NCBI GenBank assembly: GCA_029953675.1
Contig: JAMWBK010000010.1
Span: forward strand, 558,001-622,000
Direction of reading: 5' to 3'
Source of the DNA: Rhodosorus marinus
Taxonomy: Eukaryota > Rhodophyta > Stylonematophyceae > Stylonematales > Stylonemataceae
DNA: 64,000 bases
Under the pieces are notes generated by a model. That model saw nothing but the letters and a program-made list of their open reading frames with translations. It was not told the origin of the DNA and did no database searches. Shown here piece by piece: positions 21,709 to 32,798 of the stretch (its first letter is position 1; every line of letters starts with the position of its first letter). A program made the translations under genes and the position numbers.

Positions 21709-22725
21709 TCACTCTTTTTTCGAACTTTCTTTCTCTTCGCCTGGGTTGATAAGATCCTCAGAGCTGTTCAGTTGGTAGGTCGATTTGCCATCAAGCGGTT
21801 TGGTAAACTCATACTGTGCAGGCGAAAGCAAGTACTGGTGGAGTCTAACAGTTATGATAACGTCCCTACGCCGCCTTGTCAAAAATCCACGGGGGAAGAA
21901 GTACGCGTCGCCCCTGATCGTAAACAGTTTGTTGGCCTTCGGAATAATGGTAGCTTTCGGTGGCCCGCCTAGATCGTTGACATGTCGCTTGTAGTCGTAA
22001 AGTCCGATAGGCCCCCCCCAGAACTCTTTCGGGGCATGCGAAAACAGAAGGTCAGTCTGATGCGCAACAACAGCGGGTTTTGTCAAGAAAAGCGCGTCCT
22101 TGAATGTCCGACGCTCTATGTTGGAAAAGGTCGCCACAAAAGGTGGCAAACCTTGCAGCTTGGGTGGATTTTCTCCAATTTCGAACCAGTCCCTCTGGGT
22201 CAACTCTTGAGCACTTCGGACGTTGATAACAATTTGAAAGGCGTTATACTTTGGGGATCTGACCCGCTCGAAGAACGAAGTGAAGCAGCTTAAGCTCTCA
22301 TTCTTATACAACTCTGCGGCTCCCTTCGAAGTGAACTTGATAAAAACAGAATTGGAGTGGTTCTTCCTCCTCTCGGGGGCTAAGCCATTGACTGCCAAAT
22401 CCACAGCGCAATTCTCCAACTCTCTCAGACCCCTTGAATCCGCTGCTGAGAAGAAGTTCTCCGTCTCAACGAGCATCTCCTGCTCGCCCAATTGTGGGAC
22501 TATATGCCTCTCCTCGACGTCTCCAAGCAAGTACCTTACAAGCACTGCTATGATCATGCCGAGCAAGAAGATTCTTCCGCCCAGCTGAACCAACATCTTC
22601 CTTGTCTGAGCAATCTCGTCATCGACCGATGTCCCACGGCCCCTCGAAGCAGGGACTTCATTCTTTGTTTTCGCCCCGTTCTTCTTATGATCTCCTGTCT
22701 TCCTCTTTCGAGTTTCACCGGCCAT
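21709..22725 (-). CDS. Single-pass membrane protein, unknown function
   Basis: A 338-aa intron-free frame from the ATG at 22725 (MAGETRKRKTGDHKKNG). The N-terminal 45 residues are basic and polar, then one hydrophobic segment follows (IFLLGMIIAVLVRYLL, about residues 50-65), suggesting a type II protein with its larger C-terminal part outside the cytosol. That part has scattered aromatic patches (FVATFSNIERRTF, FWGGPIGLYDYKRH, TIRGDAYFFPRGF) and ends in a charged EEKESSKKE tail. I do not recognise the fold. A secretory-pathway enzyme is possible, but no catalytic motif can be defended. It is convergent with the CaaX gene, 576 bp away. Confidence 0.6.
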   Translation of the reverse strand: MAGETRKRKTGDHKKNGAKTKNEVPASRGRGTSVDDEIAQTRKMLVQLGGRIFLLGMIIAVLVRYLLGDVEERHIVPQLGEQEMLVETENFFSAADSRGLRELENCAVDLAVNGLAPERRKNHSNSVFIKFTSKGAAELYKNESLSCFTSFFERVRSPKYNAFQIVINVRSAQELTQRDWFEIGENPPKLQGLPPFVATFSNIERRTFKDALFLTKPAVVAHQTDLLFSHAPKEFWGGPIGLYDYKRHVNDLGGPPKATIIPKANKLFTIRGDAYFFPRGFLTRRRRDVIITVRLHQYLLSPAQYEFTKPLDGKSTYQLNSSEDLINPGEEKESSKKE

Positions 22726-25040
22726 CTTTCTTTCTTTGTCTAAGAGCAAACAAGCCTTGCCAAAATGAAACACCAGATCTTGAACCACCTAGAGACAGTC
22801 TCTCCACCCCGCTCTCAAACACTAAATACAAAATACCTTAACGGATTCTGGTCGTGCTTTGCATCGATTCCTGGAAGGGCAGTTTCAACGGATTGAACCC
22901 CGGAAGGTGGTGGTAGGAGTTGAGAATCGGGTCTTCTTCTCTTTCATGATGGGTCAGGTCTTCTTATTCGCGAGGTTACGTTGGCCATCGGTCAGCGTCC
23001 ACAAAATCTTAAAAGAGATCCAAGCCGAGGGACACGGGAAAGGCGGCGAACAAACAGTTGTCCCGGACATTCGACTGGTCGGGCGTCGCCCGCGAGGGGC
23101 TAGGAGATGGTTCCCCTCACCCTCCCAAACCACCAGCAAACCTTGTTTTTGTAAGCTCAATGAGCCCTGAATACAACGTGAAAAGCAAAAACTCAACCTG
23201 ATGAAGAGCACTGGCTGCAAGAGATTCAGACAGTCCATTTGGACAGACAACCACGGCGGTCAAAAGAGCGAAAAAAAAGGGGAACTAGTACGTTGTACAG
23301 TTTAATATTGTTATACTATCAATATTAAACTGATTGCATATCAGTCAATATAGAACCACCGCCAATTAGGTCCCTCACCCACACTCACACGCGCATTTTT
23401 CTTCTAATAATAGATAATTCTTTTCCACTGGAAGGATTGTTGGAATCTGATTCGTCGGCGCAGATACATGGATTCTTGAGGGGTTAAAAAAACTTTCGCA
23501 AAGCTCCAGAATGCTCTATAGTCTTTAAAATAACTGAGTTTCACAATTTTCAGAAAGAACAGGTAGGTGTGTACCAAAACAATTTCTTTTGTTTTAAAGG
23601 AAGACAGTTTCTTTTTTTGTTTATATATTTTAAGCATAGCTGAGGTACGGCCCCTTTTTTGCCTTTTGGGGTAGGGGTTTTACCCTCATTGCGAGCTCGA
23701 ATACTTAACACTCCATATACACCCCCTTCTTGGTTTCCCATTTGTCACGACAATACCTCCAAAAAAATTATATAAAGCTTATAACGACGACTGTCGCTCA
23801 CGCCTTTTGGGAAAATCCGTTTCAATTCCCACTCCTAAATAGAAAAAGAACACCCCCCCCTAATATCGGAATGAAGATTTCATGCTTTTGAAGAAGCGAA
23901 AAAAAAAAATTCGCTCCTTTTTATTTTGCTAATAATATCAGAGGTAAGTAAAACATTTCCATTTCATTTGTTTCAAAATAGTACCCTTCCCGACGTAACC
24001 CCCCCTTTTCATGAAACTAAAATTTCCAAAGTGTGCTTTATCTATGAATATTGTTCGGCTCTGTTGGATCACCATGATTGATTGTAGGGGAGGGAGTGAA
24101 CAGCAACTTTTAGTGAGATACATCTTGGTGATATGTTTAGCCTGTCTTATGGGACGCGAATGAAAGGGTATAAAAGTGAGTGGGAGAGGAGGTGGGAGGT
24201 TGGCGGGATAGTTGGTGGCCTGGGTGGGGCTTTGCTTTTCTGGGAATTTGACTGGGTTGACAAGGTGGTTACGAACGGGGAGGGGGGGGGAGGGGGTAGT
24301 TTAGGCGCGACCCTGCTTTCTCTGCCCTTTTGGGGGTTATGGTGAGCTTTTGATGGAGTGACTGAGGGTTTATGAGCTTTTGACCATTTTGGTTCGGATG
24401 AGGTGGAACTAGTGGAGCCCTGACCACTATGGCCAAAAAAAAAAGGAGGGCGCTTACCATGGCGAGAGAGTTGCGCATGGTGGGTGATGACGTAATGGTA
24501 ACCCCCGATTTTTTCGATCCCGAGTACCAATGTGAATGAGGTAGGAGACCTGGCATTCACGGATGGCGAGACAGCTGGCAGACTGATGACCACGAGACGT
24601 GCAGGATATATTAGACACGAGATGTGCTGGATTTATATGGCGCGAGATTTGCAGGAAACATGACACAAGATGGCGATGAGACCGACACCGTTTTAGCATA
24701 GCCTCAATAGCCGAATGATCATAGCAAGATGAAACCTGTAGGACCTTTGTCGTAGGGGAACCAGCCCCATGTTTTTAACTACCGTATCCAGTTTCTTTCT
24801 GTAAAAGCAATGCCCCACGCTTTTCTTATATTTTTTCAGAAGACATGCGTGATGCGAACAGAGTTTCGACGCCGCGGTCGCGTAATAGGATTCAGGGTTC
24901 GTCTCGTACTCAAGGTACCAGTCCTCTTTGTAACAAATGGAGCTCTTATGCGGGCAGAGTTACCCCTTTCTGTCCTCCACTCCAACGCTAATATGTAGGG
25001 ACATTTTGTTATCGTCCCCTGTCGCCCATTTAACGCAGGA
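22726..25040. other. Intergenic, AT-rich then G-rich
   Basis: 23280-24120 is AT-rich and holds a perfect hairpin (separate entry). 24170-24310 is G-rich on the plus strand. Several short ORFs are present, none with family resemblance. No supported gene. Confidence 0.45.
23298..23332. repeat. Perfect 13-bp inverted repeat
   Basis: CAGTTTAATATTG (23298-23310) and its exact complement CAATATTAAACTG (23320-23332), separated by 9 nt. It lies at the edge of an AT-rich intergenic block. Confidence 0.8.
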
Positions 25041-25063
25041 CTGATGATGATGATGATGATGAG
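25041..25063 (+). repeat. GAT microsatellite
   Basis: A short uninterrupted (GAT)n run, at or near the start of the unidentified gene that follows. Confidence 0.7.
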
Positions 25064-25171
25064 CTCTTGCCGGAGTACGCTTGGATCGGCTTCCTTACCG
25101 AGCGACACTGCGCGAGAGATGTGGCTCGCCTCGCAGGATAGGTATTTCAGAGAAAGTCTGTAAACCTGCAG

Positions 25172-25557
25172 CGAATGTGGAACGAAGTCTACAGAAAACA
25201 ACTCTGGCAACGAAGTGTACAGAAAAAGGGTTAGGGCAACCCCTCCGGTCAGAGCCCTGATCGAATGGTACGGCGAGCAGTTCGCGGTGATCAAGGAGGC
25301 ACAGCGGGTGGGCCTGGGAGATGACGAGAAAGTCCGAATCCTCAAGTCTGGTATCAACGGTAGGGGGAGCTCAAAGTTCACCTCTACACGACTCTGAGAT
25401 TGCTCAGCTCCAGACCTGAGGTGCAGGCATCCTGACATCTCATCATAGTTCACTTTTGTCACTAATGGCATCATTGTTCCAAACAGCCGCGTACGCGAGC
25501 GAGAGCCAGGAGGAGATTTCTACGAGAATTGGGGAACACAGACAATCCGTCGTGTAA
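25172..25557 (+). CDS. Unidentified gene, 3' exons, possibly decaying
   Basis: Two exons, 25172-25359 and 25487-25557, join in phase 1 (acceptor AACAG, branch-like CACTAAT) and read RATPPVRALIEWYGEQFAVI, then KEAQRVGLGDDEKVRILKSG and AYASESQEEISTRIGEHR before TAA. These stretches look strongly protein-like. Upstream, 25054-25141 gives another plausible stretch (TAREMWLASQDRYFRESL). Joining it needs either a 30-nt intron (25142-25171), unusually short here, or a frameshift. A near-duplicate CGAAGTxTACAGAAAA lies 28 nt apart at about 25181 and 25209 and could be the cause. Family not recognised. Confidence 0.4.
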
Positions 25558-25814
25558 ATTGAGCAGCGCCACCTGCCCGAGAAACATACCGAAGGCTACC
25601 TGACGCACAGATTGCGTGTATGAAGTAATTTAAAGCCAGCCACTTTCAGGGTTTACTTGCTATGTACAGATATACTACTTCACCCCTGACCCAAGCACTC
25701 ATGCATAGGCATCGTCGATCGACTCTGACCGTCTACTATACACAAACGTTCTGGGCAGCGCCGAACTATCAGCCAACGGAAAAGAATCTTGGACAATCGT
25801 TGGCAGGATGGCAC

Positions 25815-28800
25815 TCAAAATTGGAGATGGCTCTTGATGACACGGTTCGCGTTCGCCCGTGAACCCACATCCGAGTACAGCCTGACGAGATTATACGCCG
25901 CATCCCTCGATATGTCCTTCTTCGCTCCCCGCATATCTATGGCCAGCACCTGCTCGTACAATGGAGCAGCGACGTGTACCAAATTGCAGAAATGATAAAA
26001 ACGAGCGCAATTGTACAAGACCTCTGCCTTCACTTCAGGACAGCCATTTTCTCGGAGGTGACGATATTCTTGCAGAAAAGTTAGACCCTTTAGAACACAT
26101 TCTCCCCTGTTACGAATTCGCCTGGCTTGGCCCATATGAAGGTACACTAAGGCTAGCAGTAGACTTATCATCGCCTCATTTGGTCGTATTGTGTAGGCCT
26201 GAAGGTATATGGCCTCTGCACATCTAAAAAACGACGGCAGCGAGTCAGGACTATGTTGATCATGGCTTTTAAGAAACTGTCCCTACCTATAGCTCCCACT
26301 TTCGTAGAATCCATTGCCGACGCTTAAAAGACATGGAAGAACTCCCGGATTCTTCGCGCACAGGCGATTGGTGAACTTGAAAGTTGCCTTCGCCAGATTT
26401 CGCCTCTTACCGTTCTTGTGAAGGCCGACAAGAGCTGAGAGGACATACCAGTAAGTGGCCTGATCCGGTTTCTCTGTACACAGGCCCCTTAATTCTAAAC
26501 AAATTGATACCCAATTAAGCCCGCAATAGACCTCGCAATACTGTTTGTCACCCGGCTGCAATCTTACCATCATACGCGTGCATCAACTGGCGACCTCTTA
26601 TCGACGCAGCAACCCCCAGAAGCCGTAAACGTTCAATTAGGCTGACATCTGTTACTTCCTTAAGGTAGACGAGGCGGCTGATGATCAACGCAGCCTGCTC
26701 CTCCCGGTCAATGTCGCACATTGCTCTCCAAAACTTTTCCAGCAGATCCAAGTACTGTTCATCTGTGAGAACCTTGCGAACTGCAATACCGACATCCCTC
26801 ATTGAGAATCCATATTTTTCTTTTCCAGATTTTTTGGCCCTCCGACGGCCTGTAGAAAACTGGAAGAGCCACCCGCCTCCTCCGCCTTCGCTGGGCTCTT
26901 CGCCGTTGCTATCCCGCTCAATGCCGTGAAGAAGTTCTCCCGAGTTCGTTTTCGAGGCGTCTGCTGCGTTCCTTCGAGGTAGGTTACACGCTGCGTCCAT
27001 CAACGGCAGTAGAGTCTCAACATACCTGTGAGGATCCTCTTGTTCGTACCGCTCAGCGAAGCCGAGAATTCGCAGCACCGTTTCCTCTGCGGCCGCAACA
27101 GCGTGTGCTTTTTCCCTCATTGATCCTTCTATTTTCTTCAGGATACCCGTGATCTTTGTCTCCTCGCCTATTTTGGGATACAGCTCCACAAGTTGCATGG
27201 ACGCCTGGGTGAGGAAACATCATGAAATCTTGAGCTCTTGGTTTATCCGTGTCTGATCTCTTCCAGATTGATCTCCATGAACCCACCTCTACCATTCCGT
27301 GAGAGAGTTCCACGGCTTTCTCGAGGTCTAATTTCGCCTTGTCCAGTTGACCAAGCTCCTTGTACGCAGTACCTCTTCTCAACAAGAGGCCAGTGTTGGA
27401 GTGCTCAAAAGCTTCCAGTTCGTTGAAAACCGAGATGGAGAGCTCAAAATGCTTCTCATCCAGCAACGCCTCGCCCAAGTCCCAGAAGAGGGACTTGTAC
27501 TTTGAGTACTGAGATCCTAGCAATCCCAATGCCTGCCTGTAAACCGCAAAATTAGAGGAGTGGCTTCTGTTTGTTAGGGAGTGGTAGTCGTAATCTCCTT
27601 CATTAGAAAGGACCTAAGCTGGTTTCTTGAGCAAGAGGCTCACTCGAGTTCTTCGCTCGGTTTGTTCGACCCGAGTCGAATATTGCATATGGCTTGGCGT
27701 ACACGGAGATCAACAGGAAACTTCTCAGCGTGCCCTGCAGTGACCAGGCAGTAGCGAGTCAGGAGTGCGCCAGCGTCCACATATTTTCGAAGTACGAAGA
27801 GTCCCTCAACCATTTTGTTCATCATTCTGGGGTCTACTTTTTCTAGATCACCTTCACCCAACACCTTCTCCACTGTAGCGTAAAGGACATTTACAGACTT
27901 TTCTGGTAGGGCGATGCTTTCGTACAAATCTGCAATTCGGAACACTATATCATGTCGCTCCGGAGTTCTCCTCAACAGTCGCTCGAAGGTCTCTGCTGCT
28001 TGGCGAATATCACGCCTTTCTTCTCTGAGTTCGGCCAGGCGTTCCAAACTCGCCAAATCCTTTCCTTTCGAGTACTTAACGGCCATGGAGAAGCAGAAAA
28101 TTGCCTGATCGTTATTCCCAAGGGACATGCTGTAGAGCGCGTTCTTCCTCCACAGGGCAGCATCGCTTCTCTCGAGAAGCGCGGCGATCATGTAGTAGTC
28201 CAGGGCTCGGCGTCGGTCGTTGAGCTCCTCGTGGATCAGCCCCAATGTATGGTAAGGAGGGATGGCCTTGGGTGCATCCTTTGCAATTCGTCGGAGAATT
28301 TTCAGGGCATCATCAAATTCCCTCCTCATGTACAGCGTGTTCGCTTCGCCCATGAGGCCCTCCAAATGCTTCGGTAAACCGGAGCTCTTCCTCCGTCGCC
28401 TTCCTGTGCGTTTTGCGCGTTTTCCTTTGCGCTGATCTTCTTCAAGAATTCTATCTACAGCGGCGGACGAGATGCGATCCTCGCCAGCTTTTCGCTTGCG
28501 CTTTCTTGATCGCATGAACTCCAGCTCCAGCTCGTACATGTCCTCTTCCTCCTCGTCATATGCCTCCGTATCCTCATCCTCTGCTTGCTGGTCTCCGCCA
28601 TCAGCTTCGTCTACAGGAGTTTGCTCATCACTGCCGTCGTCCTCCTCATCATCATCCTCATCGTCGTCTTCCTCAGAAAGCTGATCATCTCCGGTGTCAA
28701 AATTCTCCAGTTCTTCGACATCATGCTCATCGAAACGAAAAGTGGAGTCATCGTCTTCATCCTGACCCTCCTCCTCTTCTTCTGCATCTCTCCTTTGTGC

Positions 28801-28830
28801 CTCCTCCATTCCTCGCTTTGCGAGTCCCAT
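25815..28830 (-). CDS. GTF3C3: TFIIIC TPR subunit (Tfc4/GTF3C3 family)
   Basis: Five minus-strand exons, 28830-27644, 27536-27287, 27204-26568, 26494-26287 and 26223-25815, are all phase-consistent and give 896 aa. The N-terminal third is very acidic (D/E runs), then basic (RKRKRKAGE, KGKRAKRTGRRRRKSS). TPR arrays follow (MGEANTLYMRREFDDALKIL, PYHTLGLIHEELNDRRRALD) and continue to the end (MISLLLALVYLHMGQARRIR). This acidic head plus TPR layout is that of yeast Tfc4 and human GTF3C3, the scaffold subunit that contacts TFIIIB and directs RNA polymerase III to tRNA and 5S genes (established). An upstream in-frame ATG at 28902 is possible. The 28830 start is preferred because the acidic region follows at once. 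Confidence 0.9.
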
Positions 28831-29540
28831 CGTTTTCTGAAGAATATGCGTACGAGCTATGTACGCGAAATCCAAAGCATGGATCAAACCAGAACTGCAC
28901 AAGTCTCTAACTACTGACCTACAGACCTCTTCAAAAAGGGTTCTCTATCCCCGCCGAACCAGCAAAAACCCTTTACAATTTACAAGATCTCAAAAAAGTC
29001 CAAAAGGTCGGATCCCAACTCTCGCTTCAACTGATCGCAGCATACACTGTCATTCCAAACTCTCCTGAACTCGGCCTCTGGAGGTCGTCTCTGGAAAAAA
29101 TCTCAAGCTTCATCTTTAGCTACCGTGGCGCTAACCACATCACTAGCATCCAAACCTCGAGAAAGCCAAGACAACCAAAAAGCCTTTCATTCTCGAGTAC
29201 ACCTGCCTGCAGCTGTCAAAGCTTCATGGCAATTGTCGTTTAGTTACCCCATTTACAACTCAGCTCGACCTATTGAACCCAGCTGAAGTATCAGCTGCCA
29301 GGGTATCTCCCCTCACCTTGGCCAAGCGCATTTATCAACGCTTCATGTTATGCGTGGGAGATCACTGCTCGAAGTTTTCTCGTGTTTTCAGAGTCACCAG
29401 AGCTGGAACATTCGCCAGTCTATTTCCGCTTGGCTTGGCCAAGCTATTTCATCAGCGCTTCAAGCGTTCCCTGGACTCCTCGCCTTTTGGCCTTCTGAGG
29501 CAGGTTAGGAATGGAGGAAGTCCTTTTGGTCAGTAGCTCA
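28831..29540. other. Intergenic region with a short direct repeat
   Basis: No supported gene. A block around CTTGGCCAAGCGCATTTATC (about 29317) recurs in diverged form as CTTGGCCAAGCTATTTCATC (about 29434), about 117 nt apart. Confidence 0.45.
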
Positions 29541-29690
29541 ACTTGCAATCTTTATCGGGCATTTCACGGTTCCTCTAGTCCTTTGGGCTGCTGCATAAAC
29601 AGATATTCTTTCAGCTCTCCATTCAAGAAAGCGGTCGTTACGTCCGCGTAGGAAGACAGGACGTGCTGAAACCCAAGTTCAAGATCAGGA
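29540..29690 (-). mobile_element. Ty1/copia reverse transcriptase relic
   Basis: The minus strand from about 29660 reads DVTTAFLNGELKEYLFMQQP followed by KGLEEP and a stop. This matches the conserved copia reverse transcriptase motif (D-x-x-T-A-F-L-N-G-x-L, then M-x-Q-P-x-G). Downstream an out-of-frame CKL-like remnant follows. Only about 40 codons remain and the frame is broken, so this is a dead fragment. It lies just 3' of the gene at 29849-31840. Confidence 0.75.
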
Positions 29691-29848
29691 GATTCGTTTT
29701 TTTACGGGTAACAACCGCGAGAAGGGAGAACTACATTCTCTCCGAGTCAAACCTCTCGCACTATCCTATGCACTGAATGTGTAGATCCCAATCCCAGTTC
29801 GCCAGACCCAATATTTCAGTACTTATTTTAGTCAGTTAGTACAATAAC

Positions 29849-31840
29849 TTAGTAATGCCCTGATCTGAGATAGCTCGAAATGGCTTCGTCGGTGTCAGCT
29901 TGTTCAAGAGGTAGCTGCTCGTTCCGGAGGAGGTTGAAAATGCTTGCTGGTATCTCTGGGTCTGCAGCTTCGTGAACGCTCAGTCCATCTATTGATCTAA
30001 AGAGTTCATCAACAACGGTAAGGGCTTTTGGGTCTGGGGCGGTTACGGACAGCCTAGAAAACCTGTCTTGCGTGTTGTCCTCGATCTGCAAGTGAAGCTC
30101 CTCCTGAAGCTTGAGTAGCTCAGATTTAACGGGCCCAATACATCCAATAGCATGGTACACTTTCGTTGTCGAGGGGTCTGCCGGCATTTTCTGTACTGAG
30201 TCAGTGGAGAGCGACACCCAACCCAGTTCATGCAACAACCTTGGCTCTGATCCGACAATCGCAGCGTACACGCGCATACCCGCGCACGATAGAACTGTCG
30301 TGCTCAACAGGGTGAACCCCTCCTCGTCAACAACTCTACTCAACCGAGTCTGGCTCGAGATCTGCTCCCCCAAGAGCACCAGTCGAAGTCCGCCGATCTT
30401 CCGGTTGGTGCGAACCTTCGCCCAAACGACATGCTGCATTTGAAACAGCGTCTTCCCCCAGCCGTGTACGTTGAAAAATACCTCTGGAACTTCTTCTTCC
30501 AGCTCGTGGTCTGATTGTGGTAATGACGACTTGGAGCCTGCTATACACTTGAGATCCTCCCATACGGGTAAAATCGTTGGCATCGATTGATGCCAACCAT
30601 CTTCCTTGAGTCTTGTCCTGGACAGCCGATTCAGGGTTCGAGCCACGCGATCTTGAACAAGTCTTTTCTTCTCTATAGAGTTGGCAATCTCCGAGAGGTT
30701 CTGAATGCCATTGCAAAGCCTCTTCGCCAGGTGAGATTCGATGAGCGAGAATTGGTTGTTTTCCGACTCCGGCTGATAGGACTGGAAAAGGTAGACAGGT
30801 GCGCCTGCATGAACCTCTAGAGAATTTTGAGACGTTTGCAGAGGAACAACCTTTTCCGAATCAAAGCTAAGCACCAGAAGGCAGCCAATAGTTTCGGGAA
30901 TGAACACCTGGTGTGGATCTCCTGCAGATGGACCGCAAATGTGTAGAATTGTGCTGCCCTTCGGACTCTGGGCGATCAAGTATTCGTCGAAGATCGTCAT
31001 GGCTATAGGACAATCTCCGATGGAAGTTACGACTGACCGCGGTGCACTCTTAGAGTAGAGAATGACTTCACCTCCAGCGAAGCAGACAGCAAGACTTCCG
31101 TCAGATAGAAACGCAGCGCACCTGGCAAGTTCGGCTGCGGGTTCGTTGAAATTCGAGACCAGTTCTTTGCTCCTACATTTTCCTGCTTCCCAGCTCTCAT
31201 CACCGAACTCCAATTGAACGATCTTGTCCTCTCCATCAACCTGCAATGTGGCAAGAGGGTTTTTTCCCCCATAGGAAAGCCAATAGTTAGGTTTTTTGAG
31301 TCTGTGGTTGACCTCTAGTACAAGACAGTTCACCTTCGACAGCAGGATATTCTGACCAAGTATCAAGAGTGGCTCGACATGCTCCTCTTCCCATGCATAG
31401 GCACCTTTACAAGTAGCAATCGCCGCTTTGCCATTGCAGATGGTCAGAACTCCTGCACCAGCGCAAGATCGATATGAAAAATCGGAGGATGTGACAATGT
31501 AACCAGGGCAGTCAAACAGCCAGGTCAACCGGAGTCCATCGAGAACGAAGAGCGCAAGAATATTCGAGCTCTTGACCAACACGGCGGTCTGAGGAACACT
31601 CCCGCCTTGCGTGTTTTCAACTACCTCGACACCCACGACCGACCATTCAACATCCAGTCGATCAGGACTTAGGCCAATCTCAATCCGCTCGACCTCGTTG
31701 CAATCGAAATCCAGCAGACGGGCTTCAAGACCTTGAGACAAGACCCCAGACGAAACCCGTAGAAGACCGAGCACTCTACCGCATCCGTCTGCGGCTAATC
31801 CAATACCCAATTCCGAATGCGAAGCTACCACTGCCGCCAT
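29849..31840 (-). CDS. 663-aa protein of unknown family
   Basis: One long uninterrupted frame from the ATG at 31840 (MAAVVASHSELGIGLAADG). Residues 1-370 alternate hydrophobic strands with turns (LLGQ, TAVLVKSSNILALFVLDG, LSDGSLAVCFAGGEVILYSK), like a degenerate beta-propeller. Residues about 380-420 form a basic helix (IEKKRLVQDRVARTLNRLSR). A second beta-rich part follows (FFNVHGWGKTLFQMQHVVWA). The C terminus is acidic and helical, ending SYLRSGHY. Such a propeller-plus-helix layout occurs in scaffold proteins of repair or trafficking complexes, but I cannot name a family. The length and codon use argue for a real gene. Confidence 0.65.
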   Translation of the reverse strand: MAAVVASHSELGIGLAADGCGRVLGLLRVSSGVLSQGLEARLLDFDCNEVERIEIGLSPDRLDVEWSVVGVEVVENTQGGSVPQTAVLVKSSNILALFVLDGLRLTWLFDCPGYIVTSSDFSYRSCAGAGVLTICNGKAAIATCKGAYAWEEEHVEPLLILGQNILLSKVNCLVLEVNHRLKKPNYWLSYGGKNPLATLQVDGEDKIVQLEFGDESWEAGKCRSKELVSNFNEPAAELARCAAFLSDGSLAVCFAGGEVILYSKSAPRSVVTSIGDCPIAMTIFDEYLIAQSPKGSTILHICGPSAGDPHQVFIPETIGCLLVLSFDSEKVVPLQTSQNSLEVHAGAPVYLFQSYQPESENNQFSLIESHLAKRLCNGIQNLSEIANSIEKKRLVQDRVARTLNRLSRTRLKEDGWHQSMPTILPVWEDLKCIAGSKSSLPQSDHELEEEVPEVFFNVHGWGKTLFQMQHVVWAKVRTNRKIGGLRLVLLGEQISSQTRLSRVVDEEGFTLLSTTVLSCAGMRVYAAIVGSEPRLLHELGWVSLSTDSVQKMPADPSTTKVYHAIGCIGPVKSELLKLQEELHLQIEDNTQDRFSRLSVTAPDPKALTVVDELFRSIDGLSVHEAADPEIPASIFNLLRNEQLPLEQADTDEAISSYLRSGHY

Positions 31841-32760
31841 CCTGGTCACTTCAAAGCCTCGTCATTGCAAGAGGATGAGCAATCAAGTCCTGAAAAGAAA
31901 GTTCCTTTCTTGAATTAGCATCATCTCAAGATCACACGGGATTCGGGCTGCCTCCGCGATCATACGACCCCGCAAGCTCAATCTATTCCTCTTCGCGGGT
32001 TGATGCGTGGATACCACATGAACACACGGTCGGAATCCTCGTTGATGATCTGTAGTTGGATCGCTAGCAGTGTCCGCGAGTTATCCAAGAGAGGAGTCTT
32101 GAGGACTTAGCACAACTTCACAGCGCAGTCAAAGGAGAAGTCGATGCGGAAGGACCACACAATCCGGGTTACGGGCTCCATTTTCAGATGCTATTCGATG
32201 AATTCTGACCTTCTGCGTGCAGCTGGTAGTGCTTCAAACTTGGTTCCTCCAAAACCATATGGTGAAGAGCACGAACTCCAGTAAAACTATGTAAAGGAGC
32301 CTTCAACTCACGAGTCTTTCCTGGAAGCGCAAAAAAATCCCCGTTCTTGATTGTCAGGGAGCCGGAACAAATTGCGATAAGCATCCTGCAATCGAGCTGT
32401 TACAACTGGCTCCAATATTTGCAAGCGGCTCAAGAACGCTCTACCAACGAGCGGGGCTCGTTACACTCAATCGGATATTCTACACACCACAGTTCCTGCC
32501 AAAGTGACCTGATCAGAAGAGCGTCATACGACTGGGTCCCAGCAAGGCCAAAGTACGTCTGACCAAATGCCAAGACCGGATAGCGATCCTATTTCACTCT
32601 GACCGATCTGAAAACCCAAAGTACTACGCAAGCCTATATTCTTCCAACGACCTGATTTAAGGGGCGCTGGCGACTCCAATTTGACCTGGTACCCTCTTGG
32701 TCAGATTGGCAGCAGAGGATATCGGATGTGCTCTTCAACCCGTAGCGACCCAGGGCCTAT

Positions 32761-32798
32761 AGCTGCGTGACCAGGATATCAATCCTGGTCACGCAGCT
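32761..32798. repeat. Perfect 17-bp inverted repeat with 4-nt loop
   Basis: AGCTGCGTGACCAGGAT (32761-32777) pairs exactly with 32782-32798 around the loop ATCA. It is isolated in non-coding DNA, with no poly-T run beside it. Confidence 0.85.

Noticed and set aside
22859-23250. Short overlapping ORFs on both strands
   Set aside because: No start context, splice partner or family similarity.
24836-25474. 212-codon minus ORF
   Set aside because: It overlaps the better-supported spliced plus-strand exons, and its isoleucine run is just the complement of the GAT repeat.
28472-28917. Ser-rich plus ORFs opposite the TFIIIC acidic head
   Set aside because: They are the complement of GAA/GAC runs in a confident gene.
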